This document shows positions 37,048 through 46,359 of a stretch of DNA of 64,000 nucleotides, in pieces; positions within the stretch are counted from its first letter, which is position 1; each line of letters starts with the position of its first letter. Made by a program: the position numbers and the translations under genes. The stretch lies in NCBI GenBank assembly GCA_009691765.1, contig SIAO01000003.1, forward strand, positions 1-64,000, given 5' to 3'. The DNA is from Planctomycetota bacterium. Its GTDB lineage: Bacteria > Planctomycetota > GCA-002687715. Under the pieces are notes generated by a model. The model did no database searches, was not told the DNA's origin, and was given only the letters and a program-made list of their open reading frames with translations.

Positions 37048-37908
37048 TCAGCCGGTCTGAATCTGGCGTGCGGCGGCTCGCAGTGTGTTGCGCATCAACA
37101 GGGCGACGGTCACAGGGCCTACGCCTCCCGGCACTGGCGTGATCCACGCGGCTTCGTGCGCTTGATCGGCCTCGACATCGCCAACCAACTTGCGCCGGCC
37201 AGCGCATTCGATTTCGTTGATGCCCACATCAATGACGATGGCGCCTGCCCGCAAGTCGGCGCACTTCACCAGCCCAGCACGGCCGACGGCCACCACGAGC
37301 ACCTCCGCGCGGCGCACATGTTGGAGCAGGTCTGCTGTGCCATGGTGGCACACGGTCACCGTTGCAAGACGCTCCATCAGGAGCAGCGCGATGGGTTTTC
37401 CAACGGTCTCTGAATGGCCCACCACGACAGCTTCCTTGCCGCGCAGTTCCACGCCTGTGCTGAGAATGCACTCTAGCGCCGCTGCTGCGGTGCAAGGCAC
37501 AAGCCCCGGCCGATCGGAGAGCAACCAACCCAGATTCGCAGGGTGCACACCCTCCACATCTTTCCATGGGTCCAACGCACGACGCACGGCGCGCACGGAG
37601 ATGTGTGGCGGGAGCGGCGTTTGCAGCATGACGCCCGTGATCTCTGAACTCTGTGACAAGCGCTCGACTTCGCGCTGAAGTTGGCGTTCGCTGATGTCCG
37701 CTGCAAATTCGATGCGCCGAAAGGCGATGCCGGTGCGTTCAGCTGCGCGCGCTTGGTGCCGTATGTAGAGTTCAACTGCCGGGGAAGGCCCGACCTGCAC
37801 TGAAGCCAACAACGGCGCGGCGCCCATCGAATCGAGAGCCGCGACTTCACGTGCAACGTCCGCTTCGAGGGTCCGTGCGAGGGTTTTGCCGTCGATGATC
37901 TGCGTCAA
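37048..37908 (-). CDS. folD: FolD-type methylenetetrahydrofolate dehydrogenase/cyclohydrolase with altered active site
   Basis: The 286 residues align along the whole FolD family: VGPSPAVELYIRHQARAAERTG, VMLQTPLP, KDVEGVHPANLG, VVGHSETVGKPIALLL, and TPVPGGVGPVTVALLMRNT. The catalytic Lys (human Lys56) is Gln52 and the Asp of KDVDG (human Asp125) is Glu119; the essential Gln (Gln100) is kept as Gln96. These changes should weaken or remove cyclohydrolase activity while dehydrogenase activity may remain. The start is TTG 37908. It is convergent with the polyprenyl synthase. Confidence 0.88.
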   Translation of the reverse strand: MTQIIDGKTLARTLEADVAREVAALDSMGAAPLLASVQVGPSPAVELYIRHQARAAERTGIAFRRIEFAADISERQLQREVERLSQSSEITGVMLQTPLPPHISVRAVRRALDPWKDVEGVHPANLGWLLSDRPGLVPCTAAAALECILSTGVELRGKEAVVVGHSETVGKPIALLLMERLATVTVCHHGTADLLQHVRRAEVLVVAVGRAGLVKCADLRAGAIVIDVGINEIECAGRRKLVGDVEADQAHEAAWITPVPGGVGPVTVALLMRNTLRAAARQIQTG

Positions 37909-38029
37909 GGTCGCCGATTATTGCGCCGCAGCGCTTTGACACCAGCCCGAGCAGTACGACTGTGTCCGGTTGTGCCGCGCAGCAGTTGCGTGCTCGCGTT
38001 ACAGTTCTCGCCAGCGGAGACATGCCAGT

Positions 38030-38572
38030 ATGCACGGTGACATCGCCGAAGTTCTTTTCAGTGCGCAGGACATCCACAAGCGAGTTCAGGCCCTCGGCCG
38101 CCAGATCTCGAACGATCTTGCAGGACGTGAAGCTGTGGTCTTGGCGCTCCTGAAAGGGAGCGTGCTGTTCTTTTCAGATCTTGTGCGCTCTATCGATGCG
38201 CCCGTGAAGGTGGACTTCGCGTGGGCTTCGAGCTATGGCAGTGGCACCACTTCTTCGGGGCAGATTCATCTCAAGGTCTTCCCGGAGGGAGATTTGCGCG
38301 GGCGCACCGTGGTGGTGGTCGATGACATCTTGGACACGGGCCGCACCTTGGATACCGTCGTGCGCCGAATCCGCGAAGAACACGGAGCCACGGATGTGCG
38401 CACCTGTGTTTTGCTTGATAAGCAAGCACGCCGCAGTGTGGACATCCGCGCCGATTACACGGGCTTCCCGGTCGATGATGTCTTTGTGGTGGGGTATGGC
38501 TTGGATTATGCCGATCGCTACCGCAATCTCCCGTATATCGGTGTGCTGAAACCCGAGTGTTACCAGTCCTGA
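38030..38572 (+). CDS. hpt: Hypoxanthine phosphoribosyltransferase
   Basis: Purine salvage enzyme using PRPP. The 180 residues show LALLKGSVLFFSDLVR, the PRPP-binding VVVVDDILDTGRTL and the base-binding VDDVFVVGYGLDYADRYRNLPYIG. ATG 38030 gives the usual family start; the upstream frame is Cys/Arg-rich and unlikely. A TACAGT box at 38000-38005 may be the -10. Confidence 0.95.
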   Translation: MHGDIAEVLFSAQDIHKRVQALGRQISNDLAGREAVVLALLKGSVLFFSDLVRSIDAPVKVDFAWASSYGSGTTSSGQIHLKVFPEGDLRGRTVVVVDDILDTGRTLDTVVRRIREEHGATDVRTCVLLDKQARRSVDIRADYTGFPVDDVFVVGYGLDYADRYRNLPYIGVLKPECYQS

Positions 38573-38585
38573 GGTCTCGCCGCGC

Positions 38586-39422
38586 ATGGCTTGGAGCGAC
38601 CGCCGCTACGACGAAGAATCCGGATTCATCCCGCGCCAGCCGCAGGATGGACTGTTCTTAGTTCTTGGGATCACGGTCGGTCTGCATCTGTTGAAGGTGC
38701 TCTTGGTGGGCATGCACTTCGTCGAGGAAGGCACGGTCGAGCGCCACCTTGGAGTGTCTGTCGCAGGCTTGCAAGCGGGTCACTTTTGGCAGGTCTTCAC
38801 CTATCAGGTTGTGCACGCTGATATCTGGCACTTGCTGTGGAACTGCGTGATGCTGTTCTTTGCAGGCCGCCTGCTTGAAGGCTTGGTCGGCGCGCGCCGC
38901 TTTCTTTGGATGTACTCGCTGTGCGGCGTCGGTGGCTCGATTGGGGCCTTTTTTGAGCGTGGCGGCTACGCACCGGTCGTTGGGGCGAGCGGCAGCATCA
39001 TGGGAGTGCTCGTCATTCTCATGGTGATGGTCCCGAACTTGGAAGTGCGAGTTCTCATCATTGATGTGCGCATGAAGTGGCTGGTACTGATACTCGTGCT
39101 GATCGACATCGCATATGCGTTTGGTGATGGGCGTGGTGTCGAGGATGGCAAAGCCCACTGGACGCATCTGTTCGGCGGCATGAGTGGTTTCTGCCTAGCT
39201 TGGGTTTGGCCGCGTGTATTGCAGCCGCGCCTAACACGGTACCGATCCCGTCAGCGCCGCAGGGAATCAGTGAGGCAGCTTGAATCCGCCCTTGGTACGG
39301 AGCGCGAACTGGATCGGATACTCGCGAAGATCTCTCAAACCGGCATGCCCTCACTGAGTTCGGCAGAGCGCCGGTTTCTTGAGGACAGGTCGCGCAAGTC
39401 GCAAGCGTCCCGTCGCGAGTGA
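38586..39422 (+). CDS. Rhomboid-family intramembrane serine protease
   Basis: A six-helix membrane protease of 278 residues. The catalytic Ser is in VVGASGSIMGV and the His in AHWTHLFGGMSGF; the early HADIWHLLWNCVMLFFAG matches the family H-x4-HLL-x-N motif. The soluble C-terminal tail (about residues 215-278), with RILAKISQTGMPSLSSAERR followed by FLEDRSR, is the small helical domain often attached to rhomboids in Planctomycetota and Bacteroidota. Substrates are unknown. Confidence 0.9.
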   Translation: MAWSDRRYDEESGFIPRQPQDGLFLVLGITVGLHLLKVLLVGMHFVEEGTVERHLGVSVAGLQAGHFWQVFTYQVVHADIWHLLWNCVMLFFAGRLLEGLVGARRFLWMYSLCGVGGSIGAFFERGGYAPVVGASGSIMGVLVILMVMVPNLEVRVLIIDVRMKWLVLILVLIDIAYAFGDGRGVEDGKAHWTHLFGGMSGFCLAWVWPRVLQPRLTRYRSRQRRRESVRQLESALGTERELDRILAKISQTGMPSLSSAERRFLEDRSRKSQASRRE

Positions 39423-39428
39423 AGTATC

Positions 39429-41027
39429 TTGGGGGCGAGGCCCCTGCTCTTGCCGCTCCGCGTCCACGAACTTCGACTTCCTCATGAAGGCACTGATGCT
39501 GAGATCTACGCCCTCGCGTTGGCCAAGGCCGGCCTGAATGCGGCGGATGTTCTCGGCTATGAAATCGTGCGGCGTTCCGTGGACCGTCGTCGTGTACGGC
39601 CCGTGATCTCTTGGACGGTGGACCTGATGACACGTCCGGAATGGCGCCCGCCGCAGCATCTGCCGCGGGGCATCAACTGGGTGGACGTGACGAATCTCGA
39701 GCAACGCAAGGGCGAGGCGCCGTTGGCGCATCGGCCCGTGGTGATTGGAAGTGGGCCAGCAGGGTTGTTTGCAGCACTCGAACTCGCGGAGATGGGATTC
39801 AAGCCTATCGTGCTTGAGCGCGGCGACGCTATGAACAAGCGCGCCGGCGCCATCGTGCGCCTCGTTCGCGACCGAGTGCTGGATCCTGAATGCAACTACC
39901 TGTTTGGTGAAGGTGGCGCAGGCACCTATTCGGATGGCAAACTCACATCGCGCTCAACAGATCCGCGTTCAGTGAAAGTGCTTTCCATCGTGCGGGCCTA
40001 CTCGGGCATCGCTTCAGTGTCCTACGATTTCAGGCCGCATTTGGGCTCAGACCGTGTGCGTGCGGTCGTCGGGCGCATGCGACGACGCATCCAAGAACTC
40101 GGCGGCGAGTTTCGCTTTCGGTGTTGCGTTCTTGGAATCCGGCACTCGCTTGGCAGGTTGACGGCAGTGCGCACTACGCTGGGCGACATTCCATGCACTG
40201 TGGCGCTGTTAGCTCCAGGGCATTCTGCTCGCGATCTCACGCGTGCGCTCGCTGCCGATGGAGTCGCCATGGAGCGCAAGGCCTTTCAACTGGGTTTGCG
40301 CGTTGAACATCCCCAGAGCTTTATTGATTCTTGCGTGCCGGGCGCGCGCGGCGAACGTGCTGCTGCCGCAGACTATCGCATCGCAGCACGAGCCACTGGG
40401 CGCAGTGTGTGGTCGTTCTGCATGTGTCCTGGCGGCGAGATCATCCCGGCGATCAGCGATGTCTCTACGATGAACACCAATGGCATGTCGTGGTCTGCCA
40501 AGAGTTCAGGATTTGCGAACTCTGGTCTCGTAACCACCTTGGAGCCGGAGGAGTTTGGATGTGATGGCCTTTTCTCTGGTATGGACCTCCAAGAGCGCTT
40601 CGAAAGGGCCGCGGTGGAAGCGGCTGGCAAGACTCTCAGCATTCCTGCGCAGCCGCTCGGGCGCTGGCTGGAAGGCAAGCCGGGCGGTGATCTACCGACG
40701 ACATCGAGTCGGACGGAACTTGTGTCGGCCGACCTCGCTCGCGTGTTGCCGCCGCAAGTGGATAGGGCCATCCGTGAGGCGCTGCCTGTGTTCGACCGAC
40801 AGCTCCGCGGGTTCATTCACCCGGAAGCCTTGCTTGTTGGGCCTGAGATGCGTTCCAGCAGCCCTGTGCGCTTCGTGCGTGACGCCGCCAGTCTCGAATC
40901 CAACAGTGTCGCAGGGCTCTTTCCTATTGGTGAGGGTGCCGGATACGCAGGGGGCATCGTTTCCGCCGCAGTTGATGGCCTTCGAGCCGCAAGCAGTGTT
41001 TGCGCTCGTTATGCGCCGGGGAATTGA
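39429..41027 (+). CDS. NAD(FAD)-dependent dehydrogenase of COG2509 type
   Basis: A 532-residue flavoprotein. Residues 1-95 form a small N-terminal domain (LRVHELRLPHEGTD...); the FAD-binding GSGPAGLFAALELAEMGF follows near residue 107, then the diagnostic NYLFGEGGAGTYSDGKLTSR, and a C-terminal LFPIGEGAGYAGGIVSAAVDG. This is the conserved FAD-dependent oxidoreductase family of unknown substrate. The start is uncertain: TTG 39429, or TTG 39450 after GCGAGG; no ATG fits. Confidence 0.85.
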   Translation: MGARPLLLPLRVHELRLPHEGTDAEIYALALAKAGLNAADVLGYEIVRRSVDRRRVRPVISWTVDLMTRPEWRPPQHLPRGINWVDVTNLEQRKGEAPLAHRPVVIGSGPAGLFAALELAEMGFKPIVLERGDAMNKRAGAIVRLVRDRVLDPECNYLFGEGGAGTYSDGKLTSRSTDPRSVKVLSIVRAYSGIASVSYDFRPHLGSDRVRAVVGRMRRRIQELGGEFRFRCCVLGIRHSLGRLTAVRTTLGDIPCTVALLAPGHSARDLTRALAADGVAMERKAFQLGLRVEHPQSFIDSCVPGARGERAAAADYRIAARATGRSVWSFCMCPGGEIIPAISDVSTMNTNGMSWSAKSSGFANSGLVTTLEPEEFGCDGLFSGMDLQERFERAAVEAAGKTLSIPAQPLGRWLEGKPGGDLPTTSSRTELVSADLARVLPPQVDRAIREALPVFDRQLRGFIHPEALLVGPEMRSSSPVRFVRDAASLESNSVAGLFPIGEGAGYAGGIVSAAVDGLRAASSVCARYAPGN

Positions 41028-41049
41028 GTCATCGTGTTTGAAGCGCTGC

Positions 41050-41078
41050 TTGCTGTGGGCGTAGCGCCTGCGTATAGA
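41050..41078 (+). promoter_or_regulatory. Promoter candidate before the 41145 gene
   Basis: TTGCTG (41050-41055) and TATAGA (41073-41078) are 17 bp apart. A start near 41086 would leave a ~60-base leader, with AGGGG about 8 bp before ATG 41145. Confidence 0.4.
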
Positions 41079-41144
41079 CTTACGGCGACCCGCCGCTGTC
41101 CGACTTCTCTGGGCAGTCGCGTGTCCTTGACAGGGGTTTTGCCC

Positions 41145-43250
41145 ATGCTGCTGCGTACCGTTGCCGCCATCCTTCTTGGGCTCGTTGCTCTCGTCGCCCA
41201 AGGCCCTCAGCGCTTCATCCAGGATTTCGCTGCGGCCGTGAAGGCCGACGACTACATCAAGCAGCGCGAGCTGGTGTCGAACAACTACGACGGCTCGAAG
41301 GACGGTTTTTACCTGTACGAACACGAGTGGTGTCGGCTCAGCCTCGACACAGGCGATGCTTCCAAAGCCGCTTCGGAGTCGGTGCTGAAGACCCTCGAAG
41401 GTCTCGCCAGTATCTACAGAGTGGTGGGTCAGAAGAGCGACTACCTTGCCAAGCGGTTCGCATGGCTGAGCGCGTTGAGCGCAGAGCAGAAGAAATCGAA
41501 ACTCGAGATGTGGGATGCCGTAGGGCGCGGAGGGCCTCAGTTCGATCAGGCGCGCAAGCAGCGCAAAGTCGAGAAGCTCGACGAGATCTTGCCGCACTTT
41601 GAAGAGGTGGTGGTGAAGGCTGAAGCAGCAGGGGACACCTTCTGGGGCGCTCAAGGGCACATCTACATGGCCATGATGCATGAGTTGGTGCCCAACTGGT
41701 ACGAAGTTGTCTATCACTACAAGAAGGCCGCTGAAGTTGGTGCCAAGGGCCATACGCAGATGGAGATTGCCAAGAACAATCTTGATGGTGGTATGCGCGA
41801 AGCCGCGACAGTGGCCAAGTTGCGCCCTGAGTTGGTGGATATCAGCGTTCCGTTGGTCGACAGCAAGGTGAAGTACAAGGAGGCATTGGAGAAGGCCGCC
41901 GCAGATGCAGTAGCTGCTGGAAACGCTCCGAAAGTTCCCGGTAGTCCGGACATGCCTGCGGGGCCCATGCCCAATGTCCATGCAGTGCCCATCGAGTGGG
42001 AGGATTCGGCAGAGTTCAAGATCGACAAGTCAGGGGAGACGCCGTATCTGACGCCGTTCGGTTGGGTCAACGGACACTGGTACTGGTGGCCTGCTATCCC
42101 GCTGGCCAAAGGCACGATGCAGAAGGCCTCGTTCTTGCCGGGCAGCGGCGAGATCACGAATGATGGCGGCAAGGTGTTCCTTTATCCCGAAGGAAAGCAG
42201 AAAACCGTGGGTGGGGGGACGCGCATCAAACTTGCGCCCAAGCCAGAGCTCCAGGAATTCAAAGAAGCGACCTACCTCGACGGCAGCAAGGGCAAGGTGT
42301 GGCAGACGATGATGTCGGTGCCCACGCAATTCAACTTCATGGGGTTCAACTTTGGAGGCAATGCCGATTCGATTGGACTGAAGTTCCGTGGTGCCACGGT
42401 GGCGAAGGGCAAGCTGCGCGGCACTGATGTCCTCGTTCACGACGTGAACGGCAACGGGGCCTTCAACGACTTCGGCATCGATTGCATTGTCACAGGCAAA
42501 GGCAAGACTCAACGTGTGCAGCCGTTATCGCGCTACGTCGATCTCGATGGGCATATGTTTGAGATCAAAATCGAAGCCAATGGGCGCACATTGCGCAGCA
42601 AGCCGTACGACGGGCCGCTCGGTGCCGTGCGTCTCGATTGGAAGGGTGCCTTGACGCCCGCGTTCCTCAGCTGCGCGGGCTCTGGCGAGGACAGCACCTA
42701 CTACTTCGATCTCATGCAGGCCAAGGATAAGGCCATTTGGGTTGTGCCTGGAGCACTGTCTTTCCAGCACGGCTACATCATCGAAGGGCGCGGCGACAAG
42801 GCGAACACGATTTGGATCACACACGGGCGCTCTGGTGTTTTGAATGTTCAACCGAGCGTGGTGACCACTTGGAAGATGGGCGGCGCTGGAGATGACGGCT
42901 TCACTTTTGTTTTTAAGGCAACCGTGAAAAAAGACGGCGCGACGGAGTCGATTCTGATTCCCGCGAAGGAAGTGAAGATTTACGGCGCTTTCGGCGAACA
43001 GTACGAATCGCTCATGATGGGGCCACCGCTGCCCACAGTGACGGTGCGCAAAGCGAAAGACGGTCCTGTCGTGGCTACAGGCAAGATGAAAAAACCGGAT
43101 AACGAAGACAGCCGCGAAAGCGCCGATCTGATCTTCTTGCCGAAGACACTGGAGCTGAAGAAAGACTTCTCGGGTGGGTTCGAAGCCAAGCTCGAGGCGG
43201 ACTACAAGCCCTTGGGCAAGATCAATTCCGCGTGGACTCCAGGGAGCTGA
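41145..43250 (+). CDS. Large secreted protein with EF-hand-like loop
   Basis: A 701-residue protein with signal peptide MLLRTVAAILLGLVALVAQG. Residues ~20-260 are charged helices suggesting TPR-like packing (MAMMHELVPNWYEVVYHYKK). Residues ~290-701 are beta-rich and hold an EF-hand-like calcium loop, DVNGNGAFNDFGID. It has the look of the large hypothetical proteins common in Planctomycetota. ATG 41145 is chosen over 41034 because it starts on the signal peptide after a fair RBS. No catalytic motif is seen. Its end overlaps mqnA by 19 bp. Confidence 0.7.
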   Translation: MLLRTVAAILLGLVALVAQGPQRFIQDFAAAVKADDYIKQRELVSNNYDGSKDGFYLYEHEWCRLSLDTGDASKAASESVLKTLEGLASIYRVVGQKSDYLAKRFAWLSALSAEQKKSKLEMWDAVGRGGPQFDQARKQRKVEKLDEILPHFEEVVVKAEAAGDTFWGAQGHIYMAMMHELVPNWYEVVYHYKKAAEVGAKGHTQMEIAKNNLDGGMREAATVAKLRPELVDISVPLVDSKVKYKEALEKAAADAVAAGNAPKVPGSPDMPAGPMPNVHAVPIEWEDSAEFKIDKSGETPYLTPFGWVNGHWYWWPAIPLAKGTMQKASFLPGSGEITNDGGKVFLYPEGKQKTVGGGTRIKLAPKPELQEFKEATYLDGSKGKVWQTMMSVPTQFNFMGFNFGGNADSIGLKFRGATVAKGKLRGTDVLVHDVNGNGAFNDFGIDCIVTGKGKTQRVQPLSRYVDLDGHMFEIKIEANGRTLRSKPYDGPLGAVRLDWKGALTPAFLSCAGSGEDSTYYFDLMQAKDKAIWVVPGALSFQHGYIIEGRGDKANTIWITHGRSGVLNVQPSVVTTWKMGGAGDDGFTFVFKATVKKDGATESILIPAKEVKIYGAFGEQYESLMMGPPLPTVTVRKAKDGPVVATGKMKKPDNEDSRESADLIFLPKTLELKKDFSGGFEAKLEADYKPLGKINSAWTPGS

Positions 43251-44002
43251 GCCTGTTTCGCATTGGCGCGGTTTCTTATGTGAACGCGCTTCCGCTTCTC
43301 GATGGGCTTGCGCAGCAGGATGGCGTTTTGCTGGAGTTACAACCACCAGCGCAGATCGCTGACGGTCTGCTGCAGGGCCGCTTCGATGTTGGGCTGGTGC
43401 CTTCAGCGACGTTGCTAGTGAATACAGAGCTCGTGCCTGTGAGCAGTGCGTGCATCGCGTCACGAGGTGCGGTCGATTCTGTTTTGCTGTTGTTGGCCAA
43501 AGCTCCCGCCCTTGTGTGCAGTGCTTCGCTGGATCCTGAATCCCGCACCAGTCAGATTCTCGCGCGTTGGGTGCTGCAACAGCGCTACGGCGTGAACCCG
43601 AAGCTCACTGAACGAGCAGCGCAGGCAGAGCCCTTTGCAGCGGGGGAGGATGCGGCGTTGGTGATTGGCGACCGCGCCTTGCTGGCGTTGAAACAAGGCG
43701 TTCCTTGTCTTGATCTCGGCGCGGAGTGGTTCGCGGCTACTGGCTTGCCCTTCGTCTACGCGATTTGGGCTGCCCGGCGCGATGCGCCTAGGCTTGCAGC
43801 GATGGCCACACTGCTGGACTGCGCGGCCGTTCGGGGCATGGCAAATATCGCAGAGCATGCGGCGGAGGCTGCGCGCCGCCTCATGCTCAGTCCAGAGTTG
43901 TGCAAGGTTTATCTCACCAACAGGATCCGCTACCGTCTCGAGTTCGAAGAGGCGCAGGGCTTAGGGCGTTTTCTCGAAGAGGCGCGCCGACTCGACCTTT
44001 GA
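43232..44002 (+). CDS. mqnA: Chorismate dehydratase of the futalosine menaquinone pathway
   Basis: First step of the futalosine route: chorismate to 3-[(1-carboxyvinyl)oxy]benzoate. 256 residues with the periplasmic-binding-like fold of MqnA: RIGAVSYVNALPLL at the start, GRFDVGLVPSATLL, SRTSQILARWVL and VIGDRALLA. MqnA and MqnD are related; length and the SYVNALPL motif favour MqnA. GTG 43232 overlaps the preceding gene by 19 bp. Later mqn genes are not in the window. Confidence 0.9.
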   Translation: MDSRELSLFRIGAVSYVNALPLLDGLAQQDGVLLELQPPAQIADGLLQGRFDVGLVPSATLLVNTELVPVSSACIASRGAVDSVLLLLAKAPALVCSASLDPESRTSQILARWVLQQRYGVNPKLTERAAQAEPFAAGEDAALVIGDRALLALKQGVPCLDLGAEWFAATGLPFVYAIWAARRDAPRLAAMATLLDCAAVRGMANIAEHAAEAARRLMLSPELCKVYLTNRIRYRLEFEEAQGLGRFLEEARRLDL

Positions 44003-44019
44003 GTGCTGGAGAACCATCC

Positions 44020-45294
44020 ATGCTGGACATCAAGTTCATACGCCAGAATCCGGAGCAGGTGCGCGAAGCGTGCCGCCGCAAGCGCATCCACGTCGATCTC
44101 GACAAGGTCCTCGCATTGGATGCAGTCTGTCGCGAGAGCAAGACGAGCTTCGACAGTCTCAAGGGCGAACAGAATCGGCGTTCGAAGGAACTGGGCAAGG
44201 TTGCGCCGACGGAGCGCGCTGCAGCACTCGATGGCCTGAAGCAACTCTCGCAAGATGTGAAACAAGCAGAAGCTCAGCTGTCGGAGGCAGAGGCTTCCTT
44301 GCGCACATTGTTGTTGTTGGTGCCCAACGTACTGGATCCTCTGGTGCCCGAAGGCCGTGATGATTCCGAGAACAAGGAACTGAAGCGTGTCGGCAGCCCG
44401 CGTGAGTTCGGCTTCAAGCCTCGCGACCATGTCGAATTGGGAGTTGGTCTAGACATTCTCGACATTGAACGCGCGACGCGCATTGCGGGTAGTCGCACGT
44501 ACTACTTGAAGAACGAAGGCGTGTTGCTCGAGATGGCGGTGCTGCGCTTCGCTTTGGAGCGCATGATGGACAAGGGTTTCACGCCTATGTCAGTGCCGCA
44601 CCTTGTGCGTTCAGAAGCCATGGAAGGCACAGCCTATTTGCCAGGCGGTGAAGAACAGGCGTATCGCACGCAGGGCGATGACATGTGGCTTATCGGCACC
44701 AGCGAAGTGCCAGTAACGGCCTACCGCATGGGCGAGATCCTGAACCATGCCGAGCTACCGCTCAAAATGGCGGGCATTTCTCCTTGCTATCGGCGCGAAG
44801 CTGGCACATACGGCAAAGATACGCGTGGGCTTTATCGCATCCATCAGTTTCAAAAGGTGGAACAAGTCATTGTGTGTCGCGCTGATGAGGGGGAATCGAA
44901 ACGCTGGCATGAGGTGATTCTCGCCAACGCTGAAGAACTGTTGCAAGCGATGGAACTGCCTTATCGCGTCGTCGATGTTTGCGACGGCGATCTAGGGCGC
45001 CCGCAAGTACGCAAGTTCGATATCGAAACTTGGATGCCTTCTCGCAACGGCTACGGCGAAACGCATTCGGCTTCGCGTTTTCACGAGTACCAAGCGCGTC
45101 GGCTGGAACTGCGCTACCGCGATGAAGAGGGCAAGGTGCGCTACTGCCACACCTTGAACAACACTGTGATTGCGAGCCCGCGCATTCTCATTCCACTGTT
45201 GGAGAATCACCAGCAAGAAGATGGCAGCGTCGTGATTCCACTTGCGTTGCGGCCTTTCATGGGTGGCCGTGAACGCATCACGCCGCGCGGCTGA
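44020..45294 (+). CDS. serS: Seryl-tRNA synthetase
   Basis: Class II synthetase, 424 residues. An N-terminal coiled-coil arm (about 1-110) begins MLDIKFIRQNPEQVREACRR. The catalytic core has motif 2 (SPCYRREAGTYGKDTRGLYRIHQFQKVE) and motif 3 (NNTVIASPRILIPLLENHQ) and the serine-site TSEVPVTAYRMGEI. ATG 44020 follows GGAGAA. The longer upstream frame is not needed. It is convergent with the gsp operon, 12 bp away. Confidence 0.97.
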   Translation: MLDIKFIRQNPEQVREACRRKRIHVDLDKVLALDAVCRESKTSFDSLKGEQNRRSKELGKVAPTERAAALDGLKQLSQDVKQAEAQLSEAEASLRTLLLLVPNVLDPLVPEGRDDSENKELKRVGSPREFGFKPRDHVELGVGLDILDIERATRIAGSRTYYLKNEGVLLEMAVLRFALERMMDKGFTPMSVPHLVRSEAMEGTAYLPGGEEQAYRTQGDDMWLIGTSEVPVTAYRMGEILNHAELPLKMAGISPCYRREAGTYGKDTRGLYRIHQFQKVEQVIVCRADEGESKRWHEVILANAEELLQAMELPYRVVDVCDGDLGRPQVRKFDIETWMPSRNGYGETHSASRFHEYQARRLELRYRDEEGKVRYCHTLNNTVIASPRILIPLLENHQQEDGSVVIPLALRPFMGGRERITPRG

Positions 45295-45306
45295 AGCCTC
45301 GCTGGG

Positions 45307-46359
45307 TCAGTGACCGCCGAAAAGCGCGCCGAGATTAGTGGCCCCGCCACCGCCTCCCGCAGGGCGTCCTCGGCCTTGCAGCGCTTGCATGAAAGGGTTG
45401 AACTGACCGGCGCCGCCCTGTTGGTTGCCGCCGCGGGCACGGCCACTACCGCCACCTGCACCGCCAGCGCCACGCGTAGGCCCAGGTAGTGGTGTCGCAC
45501 CGCGCCCACCGGCTGCTCCCGCTGCTGCGGCCGCCGCTGACGATCCTCCGCGCCCCGCTGCAGGCTCAGCGAGCTTGCCGTCCCAAGTGGCGATTTGTCC
45601 TTCTGAATCCGAAGACATGTGCACTTGCGGTAAGGCCACGAAGCGCTTGAAGGTGTAGATGCGTGCGTCGCCTGCGCGATCCTTGTCGTCGACCTCTTGT
45701 TCATCGTCGCGAGCCCAGATCGACAGTGTGATCTGCACAGCGCGAGGGAGCCCTTGTTCCTTGACGGCATTCCAGCCGTCGACGAGAGCGGAGTTGTCCT
45801 TGTTGCTGTCTTCGCGTTCTGCGCCTTCGCCACTGCTTGGCGTGCGCGGCACGAACTGCATCGATAGTGAATGCACTTTGTCGTAAAGGATGGCGAAGTC
45901 GCCCTCATTGTGGGGCTTGTCGTCTACATTCCAGTCCTCGCGGCGCCACAGTTCAAGGAAATCGGTTCCTTGAGTGCCGCGGCGCATCACATAAGCCACT
46001 TCATTCACATGAGAGTTGCGCAGGTCTTCCTTGTTGTCGTACTCCTCAGGCGCGAAGGCTTTGGAACAAGTGATGAGCGACAAGGCATCTGCCTCACGTC
46101 CGCTGATTTCAGCGTTGGTGGCGTAGAAGGCGTTGTTGTCTTTCAGGTCGTAGAACGCTGCATTGGCAAGGTCTGCGGAAATCACATCGAGCACTGCAGG
46201 GCCCATGATGTAGGGCGTGGCGCGGTTGCTCACAGCGTTGCGTGTGAGCACCACTTGATGCAGGCTCCAGAAAGCCCCAGTGAAAAGCAACGCTGTGATG
46301 GCCATAGCCAAGAGCACTTCGATCAGTGTGAATCCGCTCGATTGCTTGCTCTGTGTCAC
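45307..46359 (-). CDS. gspJ: GspJ-like minor pseudopilin with Gly-rich tail
   Basis: Last gene of the minus-strand gsp run. The prepilin signal is GFTLIEVLLAMAITALLFTG after a short leader. Residues ~30-250 match the size and order of GspJ heads. Residues ~255-350 are an unusual Gly/Ala/Arg tail with RGG-like pieces (GRGATPLPGP, GAGGGSGRARGGNQQGG) not typical of GspJ. The assignment rests mostly on position after G, H and I. The start overlaps the end of the gspI-like gene by 4 bp. Confidence 0.72.
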   Translation of the reverse strand: MTQSKQSSGFTLIEVLLAMAITALLFTGAFWSLHQVVLTRNAVSNRATPYIMGPAVLDVISADLANAAFYDLKDNNAFYATNAEISGREADALSLITCSKAFAPEEYDNKEDLRNSHVNEVAYVMRRGTQGTDFLELWRREDWNVDDKPHNEGDFAILYDKVHSLSMQFVPRTPSSGEGAEREDSNKDNSALVDGWNAVKEQGLPRAVQITLSIWARDDEQEVDDKDRAGDARIYTFKRFVALPQVHMSSDSEGQIATWDGKLAEPAAGRGGSSAAAAAAGAAGGRGATPLPGPTRGAGGAGGGSGRARGGNQQGGAGQFNPFMQALQGRGRPAGGGGGATNLGALFGGH

